Origin: Bacilli bacterium | Lineage (GTDB): Bacteria; Bacillota_I; Bacilli_A; RF39; UBA660 | Assembly (NCBI GenBank): GCA_017511605.1 | Contig: JAFWJL010000003.1 | Coordinates: 1-60,709 of the forward strand | Length of the DNA stretch: 60,709 nucleotides | Reading direction: 5' to 3' | In this document: piece after piece, positions 16,642 to 25,020 of the stretch | Numbering within the stretch: position 1 is the stretch's first letter | Layout: every line of letters begins with the position of its first letter | Notes under the pieces: model-generated | Database searches by the model: none | What the model was told of the DNA's origin: nothing | What the model saw: only the letters and a program-made list of their open reading frames with translations | Made by a program: the position numbers and the translations under genes

Positions 16642-18158
16642 TGAATACGTTTTTTAGATTTTTCTATGAATTCGTCTCAATATTTTTCGAAGGTATAGCA
16701 GAGGTATTTAAAGGTATCGGTAAAGGCTTTGGAAAAATGTTTGGAATCAATGAATACTCAAAAGTAATTAATTCCTATAAAGATCATTTTACAGGTGGTG
16801 ATTGGGTATTCGTTGTATTATCAATAGTAATATTATTAGCACTTTTAGGTTTAATAATATTCCTAATAGTTATGTTTATAAAGAAAATGATAAGAAGAGC
16901 ATCAACAAATGTTAGTAAAGATGAACTTCTAGAAGAAGTAGCCAATTTAAATGATCAAGTAGTTAAATTAATGAAAGAAAAAGAAGAATTAATGGCTATG
17001 AAGGTTTCTCAACTTGGATTGAAACCTGGAGAAGAAGGCGAAGAAACATCTGAACCTGAAGAAGAAATAGGAGAAACAGGAATAAGATTCCCTAAACTAA
17101 CAATGTTAGATGAAAAATTTGGTAAATCAACACCTAAGAAATATGAGAATAATTATACATTACCAGGATTAATTGATGATTTTAGATGTTTTGCAGCATC
17201 TAAATTACATCTATATTATGATCCAGTACTTTTAAGACCATTTATTGCAGGACTTGCTTGTGGTAAGTTAATAATTTTACAAGGTATTTCTGGTACAGGT
17301 AAAACTTCCTTAGCATACGCTTGGGGAAAATTTGTTAAAAAAGATTCATGTGTATCTTCAGTAGAACCATCATGGAGAGATAAATCAGACTTCCTAGGTT
17401 ACTTCAATGAATTTAGTAAGAAGTTTAATGAAACAAAAGCATTGGGAGAAATCTATGAAACAGGATTTGATGACGATATACATACAATAATTCTAGATGA
17501 GATGAACTTAGCTCGTGTTGAGTACTATTTCGCAGATATCTTATCAATTCTAGAAATGCCAAATACAGATGAATGGTTAGTTGATATAGTTCCATCAGCT
17601 TGGCCAAACGATCCTAAAAAAATAGTTAATGGTAAATTAAAATTACCACCTAACTTATGGTATATAGGTACAATCAATAACGATGAATCAACATTCATGG
17701 TTACAGATAAAGTATACGACCGTGCAATGCCAATAGATATCAATACAAAAGTAGATCCATTTAAATGTAGAGAACAAGAAGCTATTGATATAAATTCAAG
17801 TTACTTGTATACAATGTTTAATGAAGCAGTTCAAAAATATCCTGTTTCAGAAAAAGGTTTAGAACAAGTAAAAGAAATGGATGATTATATAATTAATCAC
17901 TTCAGAATAGCCTTCGGTAACCGTATCATGAAACAATTAAATATATTTGTTCCAGTATACGTAGCTTGCGGAGGAAAAGAAGTAGAAGCAATAGACTACT
18001 TCATTGCTAAAAAAATCTTAAGAAAATTTGATTCCTTAAGTGTAACATTCTTAAGAGATGAATTAGATCCTTTCATAAGTTATCTAAATAAAAAATATGG
18101 TAAGGGTACTATGAAAGAATGTATTGCCTATTGCGAAAATCTTAAAAAGAATATATAG
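16641..18158 (+). CDS. Membrane-anchored McrB-like AAA+ ATPase
   Basis: 505 residues. An amphipathic N-terminal stretch, a membrane segment (about 54-82) and a coiled coil (about 95-120) precede a AAA+ module of the MoxR/McrB group. Walker A is QGISGTGKTS (near 214), Walker B and the McrB-type follow-on are IILDEMNLARVEYYFADIL (near 283), and an arginine-finger candidate lies in VYDRAMPID (near 357). McrB is normally soluble, so the membrane anchor is unusual. The gene starts within the stop of the peptidase fusion and is followed by its DUF2357 partner, so a complex at the inner membrane face is likely. The substrate is unknown. Confidence 0.8.
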   Translation: MNTFFRFFYEFVSIFFEGIAEVFKGIGKGFGKMFGINEYSKVINSYKDHFTGGDWVFVVLSIVILLALLGLIIFLIVMFIKKMIRRASTNVSKDELLEEVANLNDQVVKLMKEKEELMAMKVSQLGLKPGEEGEETSEPEEEIGETGIRFPKLTMLDEKFGKSTPKKYENNYTLPGLIDDFRCFAASKLHLYYDPVLLRPFIAGLACGKLIILQGISGTGKTSLAYAWGKFVKKDSCVSSVEPSWRDKSDFLGYFNEFSKKFNETKALGEIYETGFDDDIHTIILDEMNLARVEYYFADILSILEMPNTDEWLVDIVPSAWPNDPKKIVNGKLKLPPNLWYIGTINNDESTFMVTDKVYDRAMPIDINTKVDPFKCREQEAIDINSSYLYTMFNEAVQKYPVSEKGLEQVKEMDDYIINHFRIAFGNRIMKQLNIFVPVYVACGGKEVEAIDYFIAKKILRKFDSLSVTFLRDELDPFISYLNKKYGKGTMKECIAYCENLKKNI

Positions 18159-18170
18159 GAGGGAAAATAA

Positions 18171-19292
18171 ATGGGTAAGTTTTATGATAATATCGATCAA
18201 GAACTTATTGAAAAAAGAGATTCATTTCTTAAAAAGATTGAATCAGATATGCATTATACCTTGAATCGTAAAAGTGATACCTTATCTTTTGATTGGCTTG
18301 ATGAAATAGAAAAAGCATGCCCATTTATTGATAATATAGTAAGGCATCCAAAAGTTACATTAATAAAAGATGAAATGGTAGTAGATCCTGCCAGAGCTAA
18401 AAAAATAACAGTTGATAGTGTTAAAGATTTAGCTAAACACTCTGATTATATAGATAATATAGATGAAAATGACGAAGTTCAATTATCAAAAATACTAGAT
18501 ATAAGAAGCGAAGAAACATATAATATATATGAAAATAGATTCTTATATACATTACTAAAAGATTTAGATAATTTTATATATAATAAAGAAAAAGAACTTG
18601 AAGATTTAGATTTAGCAGATGATAAAGTATTAGAGTATTCTTCATCAACAGTAAGTAATGATGAAAAAATAGATATAGAACTTAGAGTGTCCGCAACAAA
18701 AGAAACAGATGGAAGCCAAAATGGATTAAATGCTCTAATCGAAAAAGAAAGAGAAAGAATCAAAAGAGTCAAAGAGTATGTTTCTAGTTGGTTAAGAAGT
18801 GAATTAGTAAAAGCTTTAGATAGACTACATACACCACTAATTAATCCACCGGTTAAACCAACAAACGTAATCTTAAAGAATCCTAATTTCCAAGTGGCAG
18901 TTAAATTGTGGGAATATATTAGAAATTATGGAAGAAATGATAGTCTAATAAATAAGGAAATGGAAAGTGATGGAAATCAAGCATTAATGGGGTATCTAGA
19001 TGATGCTTTTCTAGCTTCATACTTTGTATTAGATTCAATCTCGAAAAGGAAAAAAGAAGAAAAAGAAAAAATACTTAAATATGCAATTGTATTGCTTTCA
19101 GAAGAAGTATATAGAACTATGACACTACTACAAGCACATGGTGTTGATATAACTGAAGAAGAATTACTAAGTGCCTTATCTAAATTAGTTCAAAAAGAAA
19201 GTAGTAACCGATTGGTTGGCGTAGAAGATATTAAGAAAAAATTTCAATCAGAAATAGATGAGTATTTGGAAAGGACAAGAAAAAACTTGTAG
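18171..19292 (+). CDS. DUF2357 (McrC N-domain-like) protein lacking a nuclease
   Basis: A 373-residue cytoplasmic protein. EETYNIYENRFLYTLLKDL (near residues 115-135) is the hallmark of DUF2357, the N-terminal domain of McrC-type partners of McrB ATPases. McrC proteins usually end in a PD-(D/E)xK nuclease. Here the C-terminal 180 residues are helical and charged, with no such motif, so DNA cleavage is not expected. It lies 12 bases after the ATPase gene with an AGGAGGG ribosome site. In McrBC the McrC partner stimulates the ATPase ring, so the role here may be activation or adaptor function. Confidence 0.7.
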   Translation: MGKFYDNIDQELIEKRDSFLKKIESDMHYTLNRKSDTLSFDWLDEIEKACPFIDNIVRHPKVTLIKDEMVVDPARAKKITVDSVKDLAKHSDYIDNIDENDEVQLSKILDIRSEETYNIYENRFLYTLLKDLDNFIYNKEKELEDLDLADDKVLEYSSSTVSNDEKIDIELRVSATKETDGSQNGLNALIEKERERIKRVKEYVSSWLRSELVKALDRLHTPLINPPVKPTNVILKNPNFQVAVKLWEYIRNYGRNDSLINKEMESDGNQALMGYLDDAFLASYFVLDSISKRKKEEKEKILKYAIVLLSEEVYRTMTLLQAHGVDITEEELLSALSKLVQKESSNRLVGVEDIKKKFQSEIDEYLERTRKNL

Positions 19293-19301
19293 GTAGTTAA
19301 T

Positions 19302-19850
19302 ATGAAAAAAATAGTTTTAAATATATTAAAATATTTCTTTATTACAATCTTCGTATTATTTATTTTAATGGTATGTTTACAAAGATTTAGTAATAATAGA
19401 ATATCAATATTCAACTTTAGATTATTCACAGTTATTTCAGGCAGTATGGAGCCTAAATATAAAATTGGAGATGTATTAGTTGCAGTAGAAACAGATCCTA
19501 AGGATATTAAAGTAGGAGATGCAATTAGTTATTTAGGAACTAGAGGAAGTTTCAAAGATAAAGTAATTACTCACGAAGTAATTAAAATAGAACAAGATAA
19601 ACAAGGAAAACGTTATTTCCATTCAAAAGGTCTTGCAAATGCAGTAGAAGATCCTATTGTTGAAGAATCTCAATTATATGGTGTTGTTAAGTATAAAGTA
19701 CAAATACTTTCACTTATATATAAAGTAGTAGGAACGCCAATTGGATTTATAATATTTGTAGTAGTCCCAATACTATATACAATAGGTTCAGAAATGCTAA
19801 CATCTTTATTAGAAAAAGAGGAAAAAAGAAGAAAAAAAGCAGAACAATAG
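19302..19850 (+). CDS. SipW-type signal peptidase I
   Basis: A 182-residue membrane serine protease. Membrane segment (about 9-27), catalytic Ser48 in VISGSMEP, base His91 in VITHEV, acidic residues in the SKGLANAVEDP loop near 110-117, and a second membrane segment (about 148-166) ending in a basic tail. The Ser-His layout identifies it as the ER/SipW subclass, not the Ser-Lys LepB type. Length and topology are normal for SipW. Its ribosome site is weak, and it follows the DUF2357 gene by 9 bases. It probably cleaves the TasA-like precursors encoded around it. Confidence 0.85.
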   Translation: MKKIVLNILKYFFITIFVLFILMVCLQRFSNNRISIFNFRLFTVISGSMEPKYKIGDVLVAVETDPKDIKVGDAISYLGTRGSFKDKVITHEVIKIEQDKQGKRYFHSKGLANAVEDPIVEESQLYGVVKYKVQILSLIYKVVGTPIGFIIFVVVPILYTIGSEMLTSLLEKEEKRRKKAEQ

Positions 19851-19864
19851 AGAGGGTGATATTC

Positions 19865-21046
19865 ATGCTTTCTAGAAAAAAGAAGGTATATTTAAAAATA
19901 AATATCGTCTCGATTCTATTTGCTGTTGTCTCACTTATATCAGTAACACTTGCTTGGTTCGCATATAGTGGACTTGCAGCTGCTAGAACAGAAGTTGATG
20001 TAAAAGCATGGTACATAGAATTTGAAAAAAATAATCAGGCAGTATCTAATAATATTGTAATATCTTTAGATGATATATATCCTGGTATGGAACCTAAAAC
20101 TGAAGTAATTAATATAAAGAATTTAGGAGATACAGACGCAAAACTAAAATATAAGATTAGTAAAGCTCGTATACTAGATGCAAATGCGGATTATTATGAA
20201 ATGAATAATAATACTACTAGTGAGTACATAGAAGATGTTATATCTCATAATTATCCATTTCATATAGATATATCATTAGATAAACTCTATATAGATGCTA
20301 AAGACCAAGCAGTATTTAAAGTAAATGTAACATGGCCTTTAGACTCTGGTAATGATGCTTTAGATAGCCTATGGGGACGTAAAGCATATCAATACGACCA
20401 AACCCAAGCAACATTACAAGAAGAGGAAAAAGAACCATCTATAGAGGTTACAATTAATGTAACAGCAGAACAAGCTATAGATGATTTAGATAGTGTTGAT
20501 ATTAATTATTTATTAGGTAAAAGAATATATTATAATCCTGTAAATGATACTAAATGTACTAGTGCTGCAGGTAATTGTATAGAAACACATGTAATAGATA
20601 CATTCAATAAAGTAGAAGATACAACAGTAACTCTATTACCTAATACAGATTTAGGTGAAGGAACATTCCAACAATATCAAAATATAAGCCCTAATTGGAC
20701 TACAAATTATAGATTATTAACAAGTACAGATATTTTAAAAGTATTATCATTAGATATACAAAACTCAAAAATTAAAATAAATGGTATATCAGATAGAGTA
20801 ATAGGTAGAGTATTAGATAATACTAGAGCTAACTCTATAATAAATAATATAGTAACAAACAACGGATACATCGAATATAGCGATTTTGCTTACCTACAAT
20901 CAGTAAAATGTATCTGGACAAATACAACATATAATGATTTAGGTTTTGCCCTAGATAGAACTAAATTATATGGAGAAAATAAAAATACTGAGTGTAGAAT
21001 GATCCCAGTATTAATAGTACAAAAAACAAAATTAGCAGTTGAATAA
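19865..21046 (+). CDS. TasA-like secreted protein with extra C-terminal domain
   Basis: 393 residues from ATG 19865, chosen because the GAGGGTG ribosome site ends six bases upstream; an in-frame GTG at 19856 lies inside that site. It has a basic N terminus, a membrane segment (about 11-29) and a TLAWFAYSGLAAARTEV junction, then a camelysin-like domain (DIYPGMEPKTEVINIKNLGDTDAKLKY near 75-100). Residues from about 205 form a separate domain (YLLGKRIYYNP through VLIVQK) with four cysteines that I do not recognise. It lies six bases' spacing beyond the SipW-type gene, the usual position of a direct substrate. Confidence 0.7.
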   Translation: MLSRKKKVYLKINIVSILFAVVSLISVTLAWFAYSGLAAARTEVDVKAWYIEFEKNNQAVSNNIVISLDDIYPGMEPKTEVINIKNLGDTDAKLKYKISKARILDANADYYEMNNNTTSEYIEDVISHNYPFHIDISLDKLYIDAKDQAVFKVNVTWPLDSGNDALDSLWGRKAYQYDQTQATLQEEEKEPSIEVTINVTAEQAIDDLDSVDINYLLGKRIYYNPVNDTKCTSAAGNCIETHVIDTFNKVEDTTVTLLPNTDLGEGTFQQYQNISPNWTTNYRLLTSTDILKVLSLDIQNSKIKINGISDRVIGRVLDNTRANSIINNIVTNNGYIEYSDFAYLQSVKCIWTNTTYNDLGFALDRTKLYGENKNTECRMIPVLIVQKTKLAVE

Positions 21047-21060
21047 CTGCTATTTTTTTA
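21031..21060 (+). terminator. Bidirectional terminator
   Basis: Stem AGCAGTT/AACTGCT with loop GAAT and T-rich flanks on both strands. It lies between convergent genes and serves both. Confidence 0.75.
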
Positions 21061-21636
21061 TTAATCTATTCTTTGTTCAAATGATAAGTTAGTAGTAATA
21101 GTAATTTCTTCATTATTAGAAACAAATTCAGTATCATCCTCATTATCCATTTCACTATCACCATCATCTACATCATACCACTCAAAGTAAATTCTAATAT
21201 TGATAGTTTCCAAGTCTTCATCATAATCAAATGACTCATCTATTTGACCATCTTCAATTTCGATTTCTTCACCATCATCGATAGAATAACTAGTAATTCT
21301 TAAATCAGCCATATCCTCATTATCTAGAGTAATATGCATATCAAATGAAGTTTCAACGTTAGAAACATCAATTTCAATATCATAGTAACCTAAACTAGAT
21401 GGCGCAAGTTTACCAGAAGCAACATTTTCATTTTCTACTATAGTAGGAGTAATGTCAATTGATTCAACATTCCCACTAGTAATATCTGCATCGTTAACTA
21501 ATATTTGCCATTTAGCGAAAGTAAGGGCAACATCCCCATTAGCGTCTGCAACATATCTAGAATAAGTAGTACTTATAATAGAAAGTGAAAACGCTAAGGC
21601 AACAAAAGCTATTAATATTTTAATTCTTTTTTTCAC
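21061..21636 (-). CDS. TasA/camelysin-like acidic secreted protein, convergent
   Basis: A 191-residue protein on the minus strand. A basic start, a membrane segment (about 5-22), a STTYSRYVADANGDVALTFA junction and a LGYYDIEIDVSNVETSFD strand pair match the camelysin/TasA pattern well. The C-terminal third is strongly acidic (runs such as WYDVDDGDSEMDNEDDTEF), which could bind calcium. It is the only fibre-type gene on this strand and shares a terminator with the operon it faces, so it is transcribed and probably regulated separately. Confidence 0.7.
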   Translation of the reverse strand: MKKRIKILIAFVALAFSLSIISTTYSRYVADANGDVALTFAKWQILVNDADITSGNVESIDITPTIVENENVASGKLAPSSLGYYDIEIDVSNVETSFDMHITLDNEDMADLRITSYSIDDGEEIEIEDGQIDESFDYDEDLETINIRIYFEWYDVDDGDSEMDNEDDTEFVSNNEEITITTNLSFEQRID

Positions 21637-21685
21637 GTACAGACACTCCTTCCACTTATAATTATATAATAATTATACACTATAT

Positions 21686-21750
21686 GTGTAAAGTGTGGTG
21701 TAATGTAAATGTAAATAAAGTGTCACTAGACATTAAAAAATGTAAAGTGT
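21686..21750. promoter_or_regulatory. TGTAAA repeat cluster between divergent genes
   Basis: TGTAAAGTGT occurs exactly twice (21687-21696 and 21741-21750), with TGTAAA again at 21704 and 21710. They lie between the start of the minus-strand fibre gene and the kinase promoter, where a regulator could control both. The same hexamer reappears before nrdD. Confidence 0.45.
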
Positions 21751-21766
21751 TTTGTATAGGAAACTA

Positions 21767-21775
21767 TGCTATAAT
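21767..21775 (+). promoter_or_regulatory. Extended -10 promoter for the P-loop kinase
   Basis: TGCTATAAT, 34 bases upstream of the start at 21809. The -35 region is poor; the nearest candidate overlaps the second TGTAAAGTGT repeat. Confidence 0.6.
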
Positions 21776-21808
21776 AACTATAAATTATATTTCTAGGGAG
21801 GTAATACT

Positions 21809-22330
21809 ATGAAGCGTATATGCATAATAGGTGGTAGCGGTAGTGGTAAAACTACATTATCGGACAACTTAGGAAGAGAATTAAAATACCCAGTATATCA
21901 CATAGATGGAATACATCATCTATCTAACTGGGAAATAAGAGATAAAGATGAACGAGATGAAATTATAAGAAATAAAATTAAAGGCAAAGAATGGATCATT
22001 GATGGTACATACACATCAACATTAGAAGAGAGATTAACTAAAGCAGATTTTATAATATATTTAGACTATTCTACATTAGCTCATTTGAAAGGTGTACTAC
22101 AAAGATTTATAAAGCATCACGGAGAAGAAAAAAAAGAAATACCAGGTTGTAAGGAGAAAATGAGTTTAGAATTCTTATTATGGGTGGCTCAATGGAGAAA
22201 ACAAAAAAGAAATGGCATATTAGAAAAACTATCTAAGATAGAAAAAGAAAAAGTTCATATTTTTAAATCAAGACGACAACTAAACAAATGGTACAAAGAA
22301 AAATTTAATAAAAAAATAATAATAGACTAG
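21809..22330 (+). CDS. P-loop kinase, topology modulation/adenylate kinase-like family
   Basis: 173 residues. Walker A GGSGSGKTTL (8-17), then YHIDGIHHLSNW near 30 and WIIDGTY near 61, the layout of the small kinases annotated as DNA topology modulation protein (FlaR-related, adenylate kinase fold). A lid-like basic region covers QRFIKHHGEEKKE near 97. Substrates of this family are mostly untested; a nucleotide or small molecule is expected. It is a single-gene unit with its own promoter, a strong ribosome site (GGGAGG) and its own terminator, and sits before the nrd operon, so a nucleotide-metabolism role is possible. Confidence 0.7.
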   Translation: MKRICIIGGSGSGKTTLSDNLGRELKYPVYHIDGIHHLSNWEIRDKDERDEIIRNKIKGKEWIIDGTYTSTLEERLTKADFIIYLDYSTLAHLKGVLQRFIKHHGEEKKEIPGCKEKMSLEFLLWVAQWRKQKRNGILEKLSKIEKEKVHIFKSRRQLNKWYKEKFNKKIIID

Positions 22331-22348
22331 TATAAAATACTAGTTTTT
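22326..22348 (+). terminator. Rho-independent terminator overlapping the kinase stop
   Basis: Perfect 8-bp stem ACTAGTAT/ATACTAGT with loop AAA, then T's. The stop codon lies in the 5' arm. Confidence 0.8.
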
Positions 22349-22380
22349 AATTTGATCAAAAATAGTATTTGTACAATAAG

Positions 22381-22539
22381 TGTAAAAGTACAAAAGACTA
22401 CTGTAAATCGAACAAAACAAGAAAAACTCCGGAGAATGTTTTTTTATAAAGAAAAAACAAAAATGGCATTTACACAAAAATAAAAAAATTAAAAAAATTA
22501 GTGTAAAAAACATTTACTTTAAAATTAATTTAATATAAT
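22381..22539 (+). promoter_or_regulatory. nrdD upstream region: TGTAAA sites and promoter
   Basis: TGTAAA occurs at 22381 and 22402. An inverted pair, TTTACAC (22469-22475) and GTGTAAA (22501-22507), flanks an A-rich stretch. A TATAAT box (22534-22539) with ATTTAC (22512-22517) 16 bases before it forms a plausible promoter 36 bases upstream of nrdD. The region also holds a CTCCGGAG palindrome near 22427, the only GC-rich patch here. Control by a repressor such as NrdR is possible, but the sites do not clearly match the NrdR box. Confidence 0.45.
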
Positions 22540-22574
22540 ATTAAATTAGCAAAGGTCAAAGGAGAGAAAACAAA

Positions 22575-24848
22575 ATGGATAGAGAGATTTTAAACGAACT
22601 AGTAGTAGTTAAAAGAAGTGGTCAAAGAGTTAATTTCAACGACACAAAAGTAGCTTTAGCTATTAAGAAAGGATTCGATAGTGTATACGAAGACTATGAT
22701 GAAAAAAACGTTAATAAAGTAAAAGAAAACGTTATCAACAGTATTTGTAAAAAGTATAAAGATAGAAAGACTATCGGAGTAGAAGATATTCAAGATTTAA
22801 TTGAAGCCGAATTAAAAAAACAAAAATATGATGAAGTATATGAATCATATAAAGGATATCGTGAAAGAAGAAGTGCTTCACGTGAAGCATTTGTTGAAAA
22901 ACAACAACATAAATTTGTAAAAGCAATTGAAAGTCTAGGACTTAAGAGTGCTGCTGAAGAAAATGCTAAAAGAGAAAATGCCAATGTTGATGGTGATGGA
23001 CCAATGGGAACAATGTTACATTTTGGTTCAACAGTATCAAAAGAATTTGCAAAAGCTTATTTAATGGATGCCAAATATGCAAGAGCTCATGATGAAGGAG
23101 CAATTCATATTCATGACTTAGATTTCTGGGCTATGGGTACTACAACTTGTACACAAATTGACTTAGATAAACTATTCAAAAATGGATTTTCAACAGGACA
23201 TGGATACTTAAGAACACCAAATTCAATTGCATCATATTCTGCACTAGCAGCAATTGCTATTCAATCAAATCAAAATGAACAACATGGTGGACAAAGTATT
23301 CCAGCATTTGATTACTATATGGCACCAGGTGTACTTAAGACATTTAAAAAAGAATTTAAACAAGAATTATCTGAATTATTAGATTTTGAAGGATTCGCTG
23401 AATATATTAATTTTGATAAAGTAGTAGAAACTATTAATAAGTTAGAAAGCATTGAATTTGATTTAAGCATATTTGAATCATTCTATTCTAAGAGTAAAAA
23501 AGTAGAAGAAATATTTAAAACTGCTTATGAAAATGCAATTACTAAAACAGATAGACAAACATTCCAAGCTATGGAAGCATTTATTCATAACTTAAATACA
23601 ATGCATTCAAGAGCTGGAGCTCAAGTACCATTCTCATCTGTTAACTTTGGTACAGACACTTCACCTGAAGGAAGAATGGTTATTAAAAATTACTTATTAG
23701 CTACAGATGAAGGATTAGGACATGGTGAAACTCCAATATTCCCAATCTCAATCTTCAAAGTTAAAGAAGGAGTTAACTATAATAAAGAAGATCCAAGTTA
23801 TGACTTATTTAGATTAGCTTGTAAGGTATCTGCAAAAAGATTATTCCCTAACTTCTCATTCATAGATTCAAGCTTCAATAAAGCTATGTATGATCCAAAA
23901 GATTTTAAAACAGAAGTTGGATACATGGGTTGTAGAACAAGAGTTCTTGCAAATGTTTGTGGGCCTTCAGTTACTCCAGGTAGAGGTAACTTAAGCTTCA
24001 CTTCAATCAACTTACCAAGAATTGGATTAAAACATGGTATTGCTTTAGGAGAAAGAGATAAAGCAGATATGAAAGCATTCTATAAAGAATTAGATGAAGT
24101 AATGGATTTAGTAAAAGGACAATTACTTCAAAGATTTGAATGTCAATGTTCTAAATCAATTAGAAACTTCAAATTCTTATTAGGAAGCCATGTATGGTTA
24201 AATAGTGAAAATTTAACACCTACAAGTAAAATAAGAACAGTATTAAAACATGGAACATTATCAATTGGTTTCATTGGACTTGCTGAAACACTTAAAGCTT
24301 TAATCGGAGAACATCAAGGTGAAAGTGATAAAGCTCAAAAACTAGGACTTGAAATAATTGGTCATATGAGAAAGAAATGTGATGAATATACTCAAGAATA
24401 TAACTTAAACTTCACTTGTCTTGCTACACCAGCTGAAGGATTAAGTGGACGCTTTGTAGGTATTGATAGATCAATCTATGGAAAGATTAAAGGTATTACT
24501 GATAGAGAATACTATACTAACTCATTCCATGTACCAGTTTATTATAAAACTAGTGTTAAACATAAAATGGAAATTGAAGGACCATATCATAAACTTACTA
24601 ATGCAGGACATATTTCTTATGTTGAATTAGATGGAGATACAGTTAACAATGTAGATGCATTTGAACAAGTTGTAAGAATCATGCATGATAGTGATATTGG
24701 TTATGGAGCAATTAACCACCCAGTAGATAGAGATCCAGTTTGTGGTTATGTTGGAGTAATTAAAGATGTATGCCCTAAATGTGGAAGACATGAAGGAGAA
24801 GGCGTACCAATGCAAAAAATAAGCGGCGATGATTATTGCTGCATGTAA
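22575..24848 (+). CDS. nrdD: Anaerobic (class III) ribonucleotide reductase, large part
   Basis: A 757-residue enzyme reducing ribonucleoside triphosphates to deoxy forms without oxygen. Residues about 5-95 are the ATP-cone regulatory domain (LVVVKRSGQRVNFNDTKVA). Active-site cysteines are C192 (TTTCTQIDL) and C453 (YMGCRTR). The C terminus has a zinc-type site with C723, C733 and C736 (CPKCG); the usual first Cys appears to be Asp720, and a CC pair lies at 755-756. The protein stops there. The RxxGY glycyl-radical loop that follows in E. coli NrdD is absent and is encoded by the next gene. The ribosome site is AAAGGAGAG. Confidence 0.9.
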   Translation: MDREILNELVVVKRSGQRVNFNDTKVALAIKKGFDSVYEDYDEKNVNKVKENVINSICKKYKDRKTIGVEDIQDLIEAELKKQKYDEVYESYKGYRERRSASREAFVEKQQHKFVKAIESLGLKSAAEENAKRENANVDGDGPMGTMLHFGSTVSKEFAKAYLMDAKYARAHDEGAIHIHDLDFWAMGTTTCTQIDLDKLFKNGFSTGHGYLRTPNSIASYSALAAIAIQSNQNEQHGGQSIPAFDYYMAPGVLKTFKKEFKQELSELLDFEGFAEYINFDKVVETINKLESIEFDLSIFESFYSKSKKVEEIFKTAYENAITKTDRQTFQAMEAFIHNLNTMHSRAGAQVPFSSVNFGTDTSPEGRMVIKNYLLATDEGLGHGETPIFPISIFKVKEGVNYNKEDPSYDLFRLACKVSAKRLFPNFSFIDSSFNKAMYDPKDFKTEVGYMGCRTRVLANVCGPSVTPGRGNLSFTSINLPRIGLKHGIALGERDKADMKAFYKELDEVMDLVKGQLLQRFECQCSKSIRNFKFLLGSHVWLNSENLTPTSKIRTVLKHGTLSIGFIGLAETLKALIGEHQGESDKAQKLGLEIIGHMRKKCDEYTQEYNLNFTCLATPAEGLSGRFVGIDRSIYGKIKGITDREYYTNSFHVPVYYKTSVKHKMEIEGPYHKLTNAGHISYVELDGDTVNNVDAFEQVVRIMHDSDIGYGAINHPVDRDPVCGYVGVIKDVCPKCGRHEGEGVPMQKISGDDYCCM

Positions 24849-24870
24849 TAAAGAAAGAGAGGTAAAGAAT

Positions 24871-25020
24871 ATGGAAGGTAAGAAAACAAAAGTTGTTGGT
24901 GAAGGTGTTAAATTTGAAAGAATCAGAAGAATTACAGGATATCTAGTAGGAACTCTAGATAGATTCAACAACGCTAAAAAAGCAGAAGTATCAGACAGAG
25001 TAACTCATGGAACAAATTAA
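24871..25020 (+). CDS. Stand-alone glycyl-radical segment of class III ribonucleotide reductase
   Basis: A 49-residue protein with its own ATG and ribosome site (GAGAGG), 22 bases after the nrdD stop and in a different frame. RRITGYLVGTLDRFNNAK aligns with the very C terminus of E. coli NrdD (RRVCGYLG...FN.GK...RVKH), where the Gly of the GY pair holds the radical; here that is Gly23. It overlaps nrdG by 14 bases, so the three genes are translationally linked. The simplest reading is a split NrdD whose radical-bearing segment works in trans, in the way GrcA/YfiD supplies the radical domain to pyruvate formate-lyase. Confidence 0.75.
   Translation: MEGKKTKVVGEGVKFERIRRITGYLVGTLDRFNNAKKAEVSDRVTHGTN

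Noticed and set aside
16641..19292. A standard McrBC restriction system
   Set aside because: The ATPase has a membrane anchor and no DNA-recognition domain that I can see, the partner lacks a nuclease, and the neighbours are secretion genes.
24829..25020. nrdD broken by a frameshift, with the small frame as its lost end
   Set aside because: The small gene has its own ribosome site and ATG after a 22-base gap, a lead-in of about 14 residues before the glycyl loop, and overlaps nrdG. This looks designed, though resequencing would settle it.
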